A stretch of 64,000 bases of DNA. Source: Leptolinea sp. Its GTDB lineage: Bacteria; Chloroflexota; Anaerolineae; Anaerolineales; Anaerolineaceae. This document shows, in pieces, positions 9,010 to 17,158 of the stretch (position 1 is its first letter; each line of letters opens with the position of its first letter). Both the position numbers and the translations under genes were made by a program. Where the stretch lies: contig JAAZMZ010000009.1 in the NCBI GenBank assembly GCA_012798535.1, positions 1 to 64,000 of the forward strand, given 5' to 3'. Under the pieces are notes generated by a model. It did not search any database. It had not been told where the DNA came from and worked only from the letters and a program-made list of their open reading frames with translations.

Positions 9010-10425
9010 GTGATGAGAATCTTGCAGAGAATCAGCCTGATATGCCTGACCGCGCTGTGGGGATTTCTCTTCCTCCGTGACTGGCAAATTGGGCAAAAGC
9101 TCCTTCAGGCAGACCAAATGCTGGCTGCCCGGCAGCCTGATTCCGCGGAATCTCTCTTTCGACAGGTTGAAAAAGACGAACCCTGGAGGCGGGTGGCGTG
9201 GACTGATCTGGCACGGCAATACCTTGCCAGACACGATAACGCAAAAGCTCTGCAGATTCTTGAACAGGCCGATCTATCCGGGAAACTGGCTTCCGAGGGT
9301 TACCTGCTGATGGAGCAAATCTACCGGCAAAACGGATCTGTCGAAAAAATTGAACCGGCGTTGGTCAAAGCCTGCTCATTGGCTGATACTCCAGATGACC
9401 AATCCGTGGCAATTCAGGAGCTGATCCACTTCTACCGCTCAGAATTTCGTTTTACCGAAGCACAGCAGAAGCAGCAATTGCTAACCCGAATTTCGAAACA
9501 GCCGGATTCATCCAGGAGAGAGGAAATCTTGCTTGAAACAATACTCGACCTGGAAACCGGACTGGCGAACTGGCGCGCTCTGGAAGATAAACCAGCCTGG
9601 TTCCAGGAATGGGGCCAAAAAATGACGGCGGCTGCCGCCGAGCCGGATGAAGCCAGGCGGTGGATGCTGATCGGTCAGGCATACGGCGCCGCGGGTGTTT
9701 GGGATCTGGCGGAATATGCCTTTACCTGCGCGGCAGACACCTCTCCCGGTTATGCCGAAGCCTGGGCTTGGTTGGCGGAGGCCCACCAGCAGCAGGGAAA
9801 AGATGGAAAACAGGCGATTGAAAGAGCTCTGGAATTGGCGCCGAATTCACCGGCCATCCGTCTACTGGGTGCGTTGTATTTCCGGCGACAGGCGGATTAT
9901 ATAAAAGCGGGTGATCTATTACGCCGGAACATTATCGAACAACCGAATGACTCTCTCTGGCAGCTTGAATTGGGACATACCATGGCCGAAGCCGGCCGGT
10001 TCGAAGAAGCTATACAGGCTTACCAGCAGGTTATCCAGATGACGCCTTCCGAGATCACCGGATATTCTGCGGTGGTTGAGATGTGTGCTCGAAATGAATA
10101 CCGGCTGGAAGATGTTGGGCTACCCGCTGCCCGCGAAGCCGCTGCTCTATTCCCGGATGATCCGGAAGCGCATGACCTTCTGGGTCAGGTTTTCTTCGGG
10201 ATGGGGAAGACAGAACAGGCAAATGAGGCGTTCCGGGCTACACTCGATCTAAATGTGGAGTACTATCCCACCTGGCTGCATCTCGCACAGATGGCGCTGG
10301 CCAATCAGGATTCTGCGACTGCCCGTGAAGCACTCGAAAAAACCATGAAACTGGCGCCGGATAGTGTTGAAGGCAGACTGGCCGCCCGATTATGGAATCA
10401 GTATTTTCCGGGTCTCACCCCGTAA
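9010..10425 (+). CDS. Membrane-anchored TPR-repeat protein
   Basis: About 471 residues. A single N-terminal hydrophobic segment (about 7-24) is followed by helical tetratricopeptide repeats across the remaining length, for example the stretches with A..W..LA.A...QG and A...LG......G...A..A...AL. No enzymatic motif is seen; TPR proteins usually scaffold complexes. The start is GTG 9010 or ATG 9013. A TATAAT at 8998-9003 lies only 6-9 bases before these codons, so the message may be nearly leaderless. A GAGAAG run at 9005-9010 is too close to act as a normal ribosome site. The partner is unknown. Confidence 0.75.
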   Translation: MMRILQRISLICLTALWGFLFLRDWQIGQKLLQADQMLAARQPDSAESLFRQVEKDEPWRRVAWTDLARQYLARHDNAKALQILEQADLSGKLASEGYLLMEQIYRQNGSVEKIEPALVKACSLADTPDDQSVAIQELIHFYRSEFRFTEAQQKQQLLTRISKQPDSSRREEILLETILDLETGLANWRALEDKPAWFQEWGQKMTAAAAEPDEARRWMLIGQAYGAAGVWDLAEYAFTCAADTSPGYAEAWAWLAEAHQQQGKDGKQAIERALELAPNSPAIRLLGALYFRRQADYIKAGDLLRRNIIEQPNDSLWQLELGHTMAEAGRFEEAIQAYQQVIQMTPSEITGYSAVVEMCARNEYRLEDVGLPAAREAAALFPDDPEAHDLLGQVFFGMGKTEQANEAFRATLDLNVEYYPTWLHLAQMALANQDSATAREALEKTMKLAPDSVEGRLAARLWNQYFPGLTP

Positions 10426-10494
10426 ACTGCAGGGAGCGGCGGGCGTGTTAGAATGTCCGCGAGAAAATAAATGCCATTGGATTGATGGATCGTC

Positions 10495-11772
10495 ATGAGA
10501 ATCTTTTTTGATACGGTTGGCTGCCGGTTGAATCAGAGTGAGATCGAAAGGCTGGCGCGTGAATTTCGAGCGGCCGGTCATTCCATTACCGGCAACCGGG
10601 GGGAGGCGGACCTGGTGGTTGTGAATACCTGTTCTGTCACCTCACAGGCAGCGTCCGATTCTCGCCAGAAGATCCGTCAGGTGGTGCGATTGTTTCCCGC
10701 TGCGCAGATTATCGCGACCGGCTGCTGGGCAACCCTGGAACCGGAGGAAACCCAGGCGTTATCCGGAAATGTCCGCGTGGTGGTAAATGCGGAAAAAGAC
10801 AGGCTGACAGATATTGTGCTGGGTGATTCGGTGTCTGAGATGGATCTATCGCTGATCGAAAGGCAGCTTCTACCGGGCTCCCGGCAGCGGATGCGGGCGT
10901 TCATCAAAGTGCAGGATGGGTGCGACGCTTGTTGTACTTATTGTGTCACCCGGATTGCCCGTGGTAAATCCCGCGGAGAACCGGTCGAGCGAATCCTGGC
11001 TGATATTCGATCCGCGCTGTCCGGTGGCGCCCGGGAAATCATCTTGAGCGGCGTCCAACTGGGATCCTGGGGTATACATTTCCCCACACCGTCCAGATTG
11101 TCAGATCTGATCAAGATCATACTGACCGAGACGGATGTCCCCCGCCTGCGATTGTCATCCATCGAGCCCTGGGATATCGATCCCGAGTTCTTTTCGATCT
11201 TTTCTGATTCACGAGTATGCCGGCACCTGCACATTTCACTGCAGTCTGGTTGTGCGGCTACATTAAAACGTATGGGACGTCGGACCTCGCCCGGGGAGTA
11301 TCTGGAGAAGCTGTCATTTGCCCGCCAATTGGATCCACATTTTTCTATCACCACCGATGTGATCACCGGATTCCCCGGTGAAACATTTCAGGAGTTCGCC
11401 GAAAGTATGGAATTCATCCGCCGGACGGGATTTTCCGGCGGGCATGTGTTTCCATTTTCTTCGCGGAAAGGAACACCGGCGGTCGCAATGCCAGGGCAGG
11501 TGCCCTCGAGAGAAGGCAAGCAGCGGGCGGCACGGGTAAGGCAAGTCCTCGAGGAAAGCGCTGCTGAATACCGCCAATCTCTGCTTGGCCGAAAAGGACG
11601 GGTTCTCTGGGAGACGGCGCGCCCGCAGGATGGAGGCTTTTTATTAGCCGGATTCAATCAGGAGTTTATCCGCGTAACGGCATCTTCCCCGCAGGAACTG
11701 GTCAATGTGATCAGTCCGGTGCAGTACACGCGTAATCTCGAAACGGGATTATTCGGCGAGATACTGGGATGA
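10495..11772 (+). CDS. mtaB: tRNA t6A37 methylthiotransferase MtaB
   Basis: 425 residues. The N-terminal UPF0004 domain begins with DTVGCRLNQ and keeps the three cluster cysteines C10, C46 and C77. The radical-SAM motif is C143-x3-C147-x2-C150. A TRAM-like segment ends the protein. TVGCRLNQ, rather than TFGCQMN, places it in the MtaB subgroup, which converts t6A to ms2t6A at position 37 of tRNAs reading ANN codons. It lies 69 bases after the TPR gene and probably shares its transcript. Confidence 0.9.
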   Translation: MRIFFDTVGCRLNQSEIERLAREFRAAGHSITGNRGEADLVVVNTCSVTSQAASDSRQKIRQVVRLFPAAQIIATGCWATLEPEETQALSGNVRVVVNAEKDRLTDIVLGDSVSEMDLSLIERQLLPGSRQRMRAFIKVQDGCDACCTYCVTRIARGKSRGEPVERILADIRSALSGGAREIILSGVQLGSWGIHFPTPSRLSDLIKIILTETDVPRLRLSSIEPWDIDPEFFSIFSDSRVCRHLHISLQSGCAATLKRMGRRTSPGEYLEKLSFARQLDPHFSITTDVITGFPGETFQEFAESMEFIRRTGFSGGHVFPFSSRKGTPAVAMPGQVPSREGKQRAARVRQVLEESAAEYRQSLLGRKGRVLWETARPQDGGFLLAGFNQEFIRVTASSPQELVNVISPVQYTRNLETGLFGEILG

Positions 11773-11777
11773 AATTG

Positions 11778-11802
11778 GAGTTCCGGAGATGATCCGGAAC
11801 TC
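11778..11802. terminator. Hairpin between convergent mtaB and ldh
   Basis: GAGTTCCGGA (11778-11787), loop GATGA, TCCGGAACTC (11793-11802): a perfect ten-base-pair stem in the gap between converging genes. Neither side has a strong T tract, so it is either a weak bidirectional terminator or an mRNA 3'-end stabiliser. Confidence 0.5.
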
Positions 11803-11811
11803 TACCTGGGC

Positions 11812-12768
11812 TTAGGACTCAATTTTGGCAATTGTCTCCTTGAGGACCGTAGCGGAGCGTCTGATACCGGCAATCTCTTCTTCGTTCAAGTCCAGCCGGA
11901 TGGTGCGTTCCACCCCGCCGACATCCACCACGCTGGGCAGGCTAAGATATACGTCCTTGATCCCGTAATAATCATCAATGAAGGTGGACACCGAAAGCAC
12001 GGTTGCCTGGTCCCGCAAAATGGCTTCTACGATGCGCATCAAACCTGAGGCGATGGCATAATAGGTAGCTCCTTTGCGTGAAATGATCTCATAAGCGGCA
12101 TCCCGTGTTTGCTTGAAAATTGAATCAAGCTGATCCTGCCGGCAGCCCATATCATTTGCCGAACAGTATTCCGGCAGGCGCATTCCCGCAATGTTAGCCA
12201 GCGACCAGACAGGTACTTCGCTGTCGCCGTGTTCTCCGATGATATAAGCATGGACACTGCGGGGATCGACCTCAAATTTCTGGCTCAGCAGGTAGCGGAA
12301 CCGCGCGGTATCCAGGATCGTGCCGGACCCGATCACCCGATTCGATGGCAATCCGGAGAATTTCCAGGTGGCATAGGTCAACACATCGACCGGATTTGTG
12401 GCTACCAGGATGATGCCATCCGGATTAAATTTGACGACGTTTTCCACAATGGAACGAAAGATCGCCGCGTTGCGCTGGATCAGGTCAAGGCGGGTTTCAC
12501 CCGGCTTCTGCGCGCTGCCGGCAGTGATCACTGTAATAGCCGCTCCCGTACAATTTTCATAACCTCCCGTCCAGATGCGGGTGGGTGAATGCATTGGAAC
12601 GGCATGGTTAAGGTCCATGGCTTCCCCTTCCGCTTTGCTGGTGTTGGCGTCGATGAGCACGATTTCGGATGCCAGTCCGCTCATCAAGAGTGCATAGGCA
12701 AATGTGGCACCCACATTGCCCGTTCCGATTACGGCCACTTTTCTCGGGTGATGGTTTGTCAGGTTCAT
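11812..12768 (-). CDS. ldh: L-lactate dehydrogenase
   Basis: 318 residues from the ATG at 12768, which has GGAGG five bases upstream (12777-12773); an in-frame start at 12795 is less likely. The Rossmann motif GTGNVG is at 15-20. The substrate-specificity loop reads SAQKPGETR, with Gln at 87, as in lactate rather than malate dehydrogenases, which have Arg here. Catalytic residues R93, D153, R156 and H180 (IGEHGDSE) are present. The enzyme reduces pyruvate with NADH to regenerate NAD+, fitting a fermentative life. It is monocistronic and convergent with mtaB. Confidence 0.93.
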   Translation of the reverse strand: MNLTNHHPRKVAVIGTGNVGATFAYALLMSGLASEIVLIDANTSKAEGEAMDLNHAVPMHSPTRIWTGGYENCTGAAITVITAGSAQKPGETRLDLIQRNAAIFRSIVENVVKFNPDGIILVATNPVDVLTYATWKFSGLPSNRVIGSGTILDTARFRYLLSQKFEVDPRSVHAYIIGEHGDSEVPVWSLANIAGMRLPEYCSANDMGCRQDQLDSIFKQTRDAAYEIISRKGATYYAIASGLMRIVEAILRDQATVLSVSTFIDDYYGIKDVYLSLPSVVDVGGVERTIRLDLNEEEIAGIRRSATVLKETIAKIES

Positions 12769-12883
12769 TTTTCCTCCGTCATGTTGAAGTTGCATTAATG
12801 TCTCTGGATAATCTTGAATTATTATATATAAATCAGATAAACAATATCTATTATACTTGATTTCACAATGATCAATGCGTATC

Positions 12884-12914
12884 TTTACACCGCATATTTC
12901 GAAAAGTATATAAT
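12884..12914 (+). promoter_or_regulatory. Probable promoter of the 12.96 kb gene pair
   Basis: TTTACA at 12884-12889, a 19-base spacer and TATAAT at 12909-12914, about 50 bases before the first start codon. The -10 box is perfect; the spacer is longer than ideal. Confidence 0.45.
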
Positions 12915-12963
12915 CTATTCATAATCAGGAAGTTATTCATACATGATCGCAAGGGAGGCGTCA

Positions 12964-13197
12964 ATGGAATTGCCATCAGTCTCAGATGAAGTATGGAAAG
13001 ACCTTCTATTAAAAAGAAAAACCTGTGCCTTTGAGTTCCTGGGATTAAAAATGCTCCTGGGCAGACTGATCTCTGAAGTGGAACGCGATCCATCGCCGGA
13101 CAAACTGGAAAAGTGCGCCGAACAATTGCGTGACCTTCTGGCAAAGAACATGCAATTACCTTCTGTAAATCGAGATCTCCAGAAGATCATCGGTTAG
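12964..13197 (+). CDS. Small protein of unknown function paired with the FIST-like gene
   Basis: 77 residues from ATG 12964, which has GGGAGG five bases upstream; an ATG at 12943 would place that ribosome site inside the gene. The sequence is largely helical and charged, with no membrane segment and no motif I recognise. Its stop TAG (13195-13197) overlaps the AGGAGG of the next gene, so the two are coupled and probably work together. It could be an adaptor or partner for the FIST-like protein. The function is unknown. Confidence 0.75.
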   Translation: MELPSVSDEVWKDLLLKRKTCAFEFLGLKMLLGRLISEVERDPSPDKLEKCAEQLRDLLAKNMQLPSVNRDLQKIIG

Positions 13198-13206
13198 GAG
13201 GAAATG

Positions 13207-14232
13207 ATGAGCAGAGTCTGTTTCACGATCGAAGAAACGCAAGAGATGATCCGACGGGGATATCACATGCTGCTGGCCGGTGATGAAATAGCCTTGCGGC
13301 AGCTTCCACGCGGGCACTGGATTGGCGGTACTACGCCCTATTTCATGGGAGATACCGGTGGAGAGATTTCGAAAGATAAACTCCTGGTTACCGGAATACC
13401 CGGTTATTGTCTGAATACAAAAATCAATACGTACGATGTAAACACTATCCCGGGTATCTATCACGACATTCCGGAAAACGGCTTTGGATTTATTCTGATA
13501 CCTGCATTTTCCGATATCCATTATGAATTTGCCTTGAAAGCTCCCAATTTTTCGGATTTTGCTTCCAGACCGCTTCTTGGCTGGATTACGGGGATTCTTC
13601 TGGATGAGATGGGGAAATCAACACCCGGAGTAATCAATGGCGAAACTGGCGAGATATTTACTGATAAGGCAATGATGATGGCCGTCCAGCTTCCGGCCAA
13701 CAAGACCGCCGAGATAAATATCCTGAATATTTTCAAGCAAGGTTCCGGTGATGTTATTTCTTTCCCGCAAAATGGATTCAAGACAACCGAAGCGATCATC
13801 AATGGCCAGCCGGTGAATTTCGCGAAATATATCCTTGAAAATTCAATCGACACAAAACTTCCTCTGGTCGCCGATTACAGCGGGACGGGGATCAATATCA
13901 GCATACAATCTGTGGATGCGGAAAAGCAGGAAGTAACGTTCTATGCCCCGGTTTTCAAAGATATGTCCTACCGGTTTGCCAGCCCGGTCGATTATTTTAA
14001 AGATTTCATGTCTGAGGTCCTGGAAGGAGAATTCGCGGAATTCTATTCCACAAGCGATGTGAACAAGAAGTTCATCATGTTCTCCTGTAATTGCATCCTG
14101 AATTTCCTCTATTCCAATCTGGAGGGATTAAAGACCGGGGAAATGACCGGTCCGATCACGTTTGGCGAAATTGCCTATCAGTTGTTAAATCAGACGTTGG
14201 TCTACCTGACCATTCACGATGTGACTGTGTAA
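13207..14232 (+). CDS. Conserved protein with FIST-like C-terminal half
   Basis: 341 residues from ATG 13207; AGGAGG is five bases upstream, whereas ATG 13204 would be only two bases from it. The N-terminal region has LLAGDE..LRQLPRGHWIGGTTPYFM, a pattern I associate with a conserved uncharacterised family. The end has FSCNCILNFLY...GPITFGEIAYQLLNQTLVYL, which resembles the SC.GR...fgEia....nqt end of FIST_C sensor domains. No membrane segment, kinase or DNA-binding motif is seen. FIST domains are ligand sensors often linked to signalling proteins. I infer a cytosolic small-molecule sensor acting with the preceding 77-residue protein. The match is by eye only. Confidence 0.65.
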   Translation: MSRVCFTIEETQEMIRRGYHMLLAGDEIALRQLPRGHWIGGTTPYFMGDTGGEISKDKLLVTGIPGYCLNTKINTYDVNTIPGIYHDIPENGFGFILIPAFSDIHYEFALKAPNFSDFASRPLLGWITGILLDEMGKSTPGVINGETGEIFTDKAMMMAVQLPANKTAEINILNIFKQGSGDVISFPQNGFKTTEAIINGQPVNFAKYILENSIDTKLPLVADYSGTGINISIQSVDAEKQEVTFYAPVFKDMSYRFASPVDYFKDFMSEVLEGEFAEFYSTSDVNKKFIMFSCNCILNFLYSNLEGLKTGEMTGPITFGEIAYQLLNQTLVYLTIHDVTV

Positions 14233-14277
14233 TTCTGGGCATAAAAAACCACAGCCGCTTCTTGACATACTTTCCAG

Positions 14278-14310
14278 AATAACCTCGCGTGCGGGGTTAT
14301 TCTTATTACT
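14278..14310 (+). terminator. Intrinsic terminator after the FIST-like gene
   Basis: AATAACCTC (14278-14286), six-base loop, GGGGTTATT (14293-14301), one wobble pair, followed by CTTATTACT. The T tract is interrupted, so strength is moderate. Confidence 0.6.
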
Positions 14311-14374
14311 GGCAGGATAATTCGAAACCAGTTTTATAATGAGATCAACCTTTACCGGAGAAGAAGAGGTTCAC

Positions 14375-15244
14375 ATGTCACATGTTGCCGAAGTGAAGCG
14401 TAAAAAGATATCAACGCAGACTTTTCTGCAGATGAAGAAGAATGGTCAAAAGATTTCCATGTTGACCGCCTATGACGCGCAGACGGCCGAAATCATGGAT
14501 GAAAGCTGTGTGCATTCTATTCTGGTGGGTGATTCGCTGGGTATGGTCGTACTCGGTTATGAAACCACCCTGCAGGTAACCATGGAAGATATGCTGCACC
14601 ATTGCAAGGCAGTTGCCCGAGGCGCAAAGACCGCTTTACTAATTGGAGATCTTCCCTTTCTTTCTTATCAAATATCCATCCAGGATGCGGTGCGAAATTC
14701 CGGACGGCTCATCCAGGAAGGCGGTATGCAGGCAGTCAAATTGGAGGGCGGCCGGGAGAGAGCGGAAGCCATTCGGGCGATCATTGCGGCGGGGATTCCC
14801 GTAATGGGGCACCTGGGATTAACCCCACAGTCAGTCAACAAATTTGGTGGATTCGGTGTTCAGGCGACTACAGCCTTAGCCGCGCAGAGGCTGCTTGAAG
14901 ATGCCCTGATATTGCAGAACTCCGGTTGTTTCGGAATTGTACTGGAATCAATCCCGGCACGGTTGGCGGCGCTTGTTTCCAAACGGCTGGATATTCCCAC
15001 AATTGGTATCGGTGCGGGAGCCGGTTGTGATGGACAGGTGCTGGTTGCTCCCGATATGTTGGGATTGTTCAGCCGCTTCACACCCAAATTTGTCAAAAAG
15101 TATGCCAGTCTGCACGATACTATGCGGGAGGCATTTTCCTCGTATGTCGCTGATATTGAGAGCGGTACTTTTCCCGGAACCGAGCATACGTATGAAATGT
15201 CAGATGCTGAGTGGGAAGAGACAATTAAGTTGATCAAAGAATAA
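14375..15244 (+). CDS. panB: 3-methyl-2-oxobutanoate hydroxymethyltransferase
   Basis: 289 residues from ATG 14375, with AAGAGG upstream; an earlier in-frame ATG at 14339 has no site. PanB hallmarks are present: MLTAYDAQTA, LVGDSLGMV (metal-binding Asp), the GDLPF segment, VKLEGG, VMGHLGLTPQS and IGIGAG. The enzyme adds a hydroxymethyl group from 5,10-methylene-THF to ketoisovalerate to make ketopantoate. It is the first gene of a panB-panE-panC run that leads to pantothenate. A TATAAT at 14335-14340 is a candidate -10 box without a convincing -35. Confidence 0.95.
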   Translation: MSHVAEVKRKKISTQTFLQMKKNGQKISMLTAYDAQTAEIMDESCVHSILVGDSLGMVVLGYETTLQVTMEDMLHHCKAVARGAKTALLIGDLPFLSYQISIQDAVRNSGRLIQEGGMQAVKLEGGRERAEAIRAIIAAGIPVMGHLGLTPQSVNKFGGFGVQATTALAAQRLLEDALILQNSGCFGIVLESIPARLAALVSKRLDIPTIGIGAGAGCDGQVLVAPDMLGLFSRFTPKFVKKYASLHDTMREAFSSYVADIESGTFPGTEHTYEMSDAEWEETIKLIKE

Positions 15245-15245
15245 C

Positions 15246-16145
15246 ATGACCGAAGACATATTGATCATCGGCAGTGGTGCGTTGGCCTGCCTGTTCGCCG
15301 CCCGTCTGACATGCAGCGGGACACCGGTGACATTGACCGGTACGTTTGAAGCTGCCATGAAAACCATTCGAGGGCGGGGGATCGGCCTGATCGAAGCCGG
15401 TGTTACTACATTCATCCCTGTTGCCACGCTCGATCCTTCATCATCTATCAAACGTTTCAGTAAAGCGATACTCCTGACGAAAGCGTATCAGACTACCTCT
15501 TCTTTAAAACGGGTGAAACCGAATCTGGATGAAAAGGGAAGCGTGCTTTCTTTACAAAACGGACTGACACCGCGCGACCAGATGATCTCGGTAATCGGCG
15601 AGAAGCGGACAATTTCAGGGATCACTCTTTGTGCGGGTGAGCAGATCGAACCGGGCGTGGTCAAGCATAACGGCGGCAAGGATGTCGTTATCGGGCAGCA
15701 TCCAGATACAGCATATTATCGGGACATCTTATCCGGAGCAGGATTCACCGTGACCGTGACCGGCGATATCCGAAAGATGATTTGGGAGAAAGCGATCATC
15801 AATTCCGCTGCCAATCCGCTGGCGGCCATCATGCGCTATCCCAACGGAAAAGTGTACAACTCACCGGACCTGATGAGCTTGATCGATGAACTGATCCAGG
15901 AAGCCTGCCAGGTCGCTCGTGCGGATGGATGCCCGGTGAATGATGAAGAACTGAGGGACCGCATTCGGCAGATCCTGCGGGATACATCGGCGAACCGCTG
16001 TTCCATGCTGCAGGATGTCATCAACAGAAGAAGCACAGAAATTGATGATCTGAACGGCGCAATCATCAACAAGGCGAAAAAACTGGGAATTTCTACGCCG
16101 GTTCATCGGACTATTACGCACCTGGTGCGTTCAATCCATTTGTAA
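15246..16145 (+). CDS. panE: 2-dehydropantoate 2-reductase
   Basis: 299 residues. The N-terminal Rossmann motif IGSGALACLFAARL, the ILLTKAYQ strand, the LQNGL motif and the catalytic lysine region (WEKAIINSAANPLAAI) are those of the ApbA/PanE family. It reduces ketopantoate to pantoate with NADPH. It starts one base after panB and is followed 12 bases later by panC, so its role in pantothenate synthesis is well supported by context. Some members of the family reduce other 2-oxo acids. Confidence 0.9.
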   Translation: MTEDILIIGSGALACLFAARLTCSGTPVTLTGTFEAAMKTIRGRGIGLIEAGVTTFIPVATLDPSSSIKRFSKAILLTKAYQTTSSLKRVKPNLDEKGSVLSLQNGLTPRDQMISVIGEKRTISGITLCAGEQIEPGVVKHNGGKDVVIGQHPDTAYYRDILSGAGFTVTVTGDIRKMIWEKAIINSAANPLAAIMRYPNGKVYNSPDLMSLIDELIQEACQVARADGCPVNDEELRDRIRQILRDTSANRCSMLQDVINRRSTEIDDLNGAIINKAKKLGISTPVHRTITHLVRSIHL

Positions 16146-16157
16146 GGAAGAAGAGAA

Positions 16158-17033
16158 ATGAAAATCGTTCAGACACTGGAAGATCTGCGAGAAGAACGCA
16201 GCAAAATGACCGGACCTGTAGGACTGGTTCCTACCATGGGGTTTTTACATGCCGGGCACATTTCACTGGTGAAACAGGCGGTGAAGGAATGTGCCAATGT
16301 CGTGGTGAGTATTTATGTGAATCCAACCCAATTCAGTCCCACTGAGGACTTTGCTTCCTATCCGCGCGACCTGGATCGTGATGCCGCGTTACTAAAGGAA
16401 GCGGGAGCAACTCTGGTCTGGGCGCCCACAGATGCGGTGATGTACCCGTCAGGGTATCAAACCTACGTAAACGTCGAGGATGTCACAAAAGTGTTGGAAG
16501 GCGCTATGCGGCCAACCCATTTCAGAGGTGTGACCACGGTAGTCGCCAAACTGTTCAATGCTGTTCAACCGGATAAAGCTTTCTTCGGTCAAAAGGATGC
16601 CCAGCAGGTGGCTGTTCTCTCACGGATGGTGAAAGATCTAAACTTCAATCTGGAAATGGTGGTCTGCCCTATTGTCAGGGAAAAAGATGGGCTGGCGCTT
16701 TCCAGCCGGAATACCTATCTTGATACCGCCCAGCGTCAGGCAGCGCTGGTTCTGTCGCGCGCCTTACGGAAAGCCCGCGAGATTTTTATAAATGGAGAGA
16801 GAGAATCTCAAAAAATCCGTTCTGAAATGGAAAAAATATTTACCGGCGAACCGGCTGCAAAAGTGCAATACATCTCCATCGCTGATACACAAAGCTTGCT
16901 TGAGGTGGAATGGATCGAAACACAGGCTCTGGTCTCAATGGCTGTATATATCGGAAAAACCCGCCTGATTGACAACACCATACTGGGAAAGCCAGACCCG
17001 GCGCTGGATAAGAGCTCGGGTTTGGTACTATAG
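16158..17033 (+). CDS. panC: Pantothenate synthetase
   Basis: 291 residues. The HIGH-type motif MGFLHAGHISL, NPTQF, FGQKDAQQ and the KMSKS-like REKDGLALSSRN segment are all present. It joins pantoate and beta-alanine using ATP through a pantoyl-adenylate. No aspartate decarboxylase (panD) is seen in this window. A seven-base-pair hairpin, GGTACTA/TAGTACC (17024-17043), includes the stop codon and may mark the transcript end, although it has no T tract. Confidence 0.95.
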   Translation: MKIVQTLEDLREERSKMTGPVGLVPTMGFLHAGHISLVKQAVKECANVVVSIYVNPTQFSPTEDFASYPRDLDRDAALLKEAGATLVWAPTDAVMYPSGYQTYVNVEDVTKVLEGAMRPTHFRGVTTVVAKLFNAVQPDKAFFGQKDAQQVAVLSRMVKDLNFNLEMVVCPIVREKDGLALSSRNTYLDTAQRQAALVLSRALRKAREIFINGERESQKIRSEMEKIFTGEPAAKVQYISIADTQSLLEVEWIETQALVSMAVYIGKTRLIDNTILGKPDPALDKSSGLVL

Positions 17034-17066
17034 TCTTAGTACCCTCCAAATTTGATAATTTAAATC

Positions 17067-17095
17067 TTGTTGACAGCGGACAATGACAGTATAAT
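17067..17095 (+). promoter_or_regulatory. Promoter of the kimA-like operon
   Basis: TTGTTG at 17067-17072, a 17-base spacer and TATAAT at 17090-17095; a perfect TTGACA at 17070-17075 would leave only 14 bases. The leader would be about 60 bases and ends in a GCCCG-TTA-CGGGC hairpin (17146-17158) touching the start codon. Confidence 0.65.
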
Positions 17096-17158
17096 CTATC
17101 GCCTTATGGGACTAGCGCGTTAAGAAGTTTTGGCGGAGAAGAAAAGCCCGTTACGGGC

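Noticed and set aside
11812-12768. Malate dehydrogenase as the identity of the 11.8 kb gene
   Set aside because: The specificity loop has Gln (QKPGETR) as in lactate dehydrogenase, not the Arg of malate dehydrogenase.
17096-17158. c-di-AMP (ydaO) riboswitch before the kimA-like gene
   Set aside because: The leader is only about 60 bases and lacks the conserved ydaO pattern; only a small hairpin is seen.
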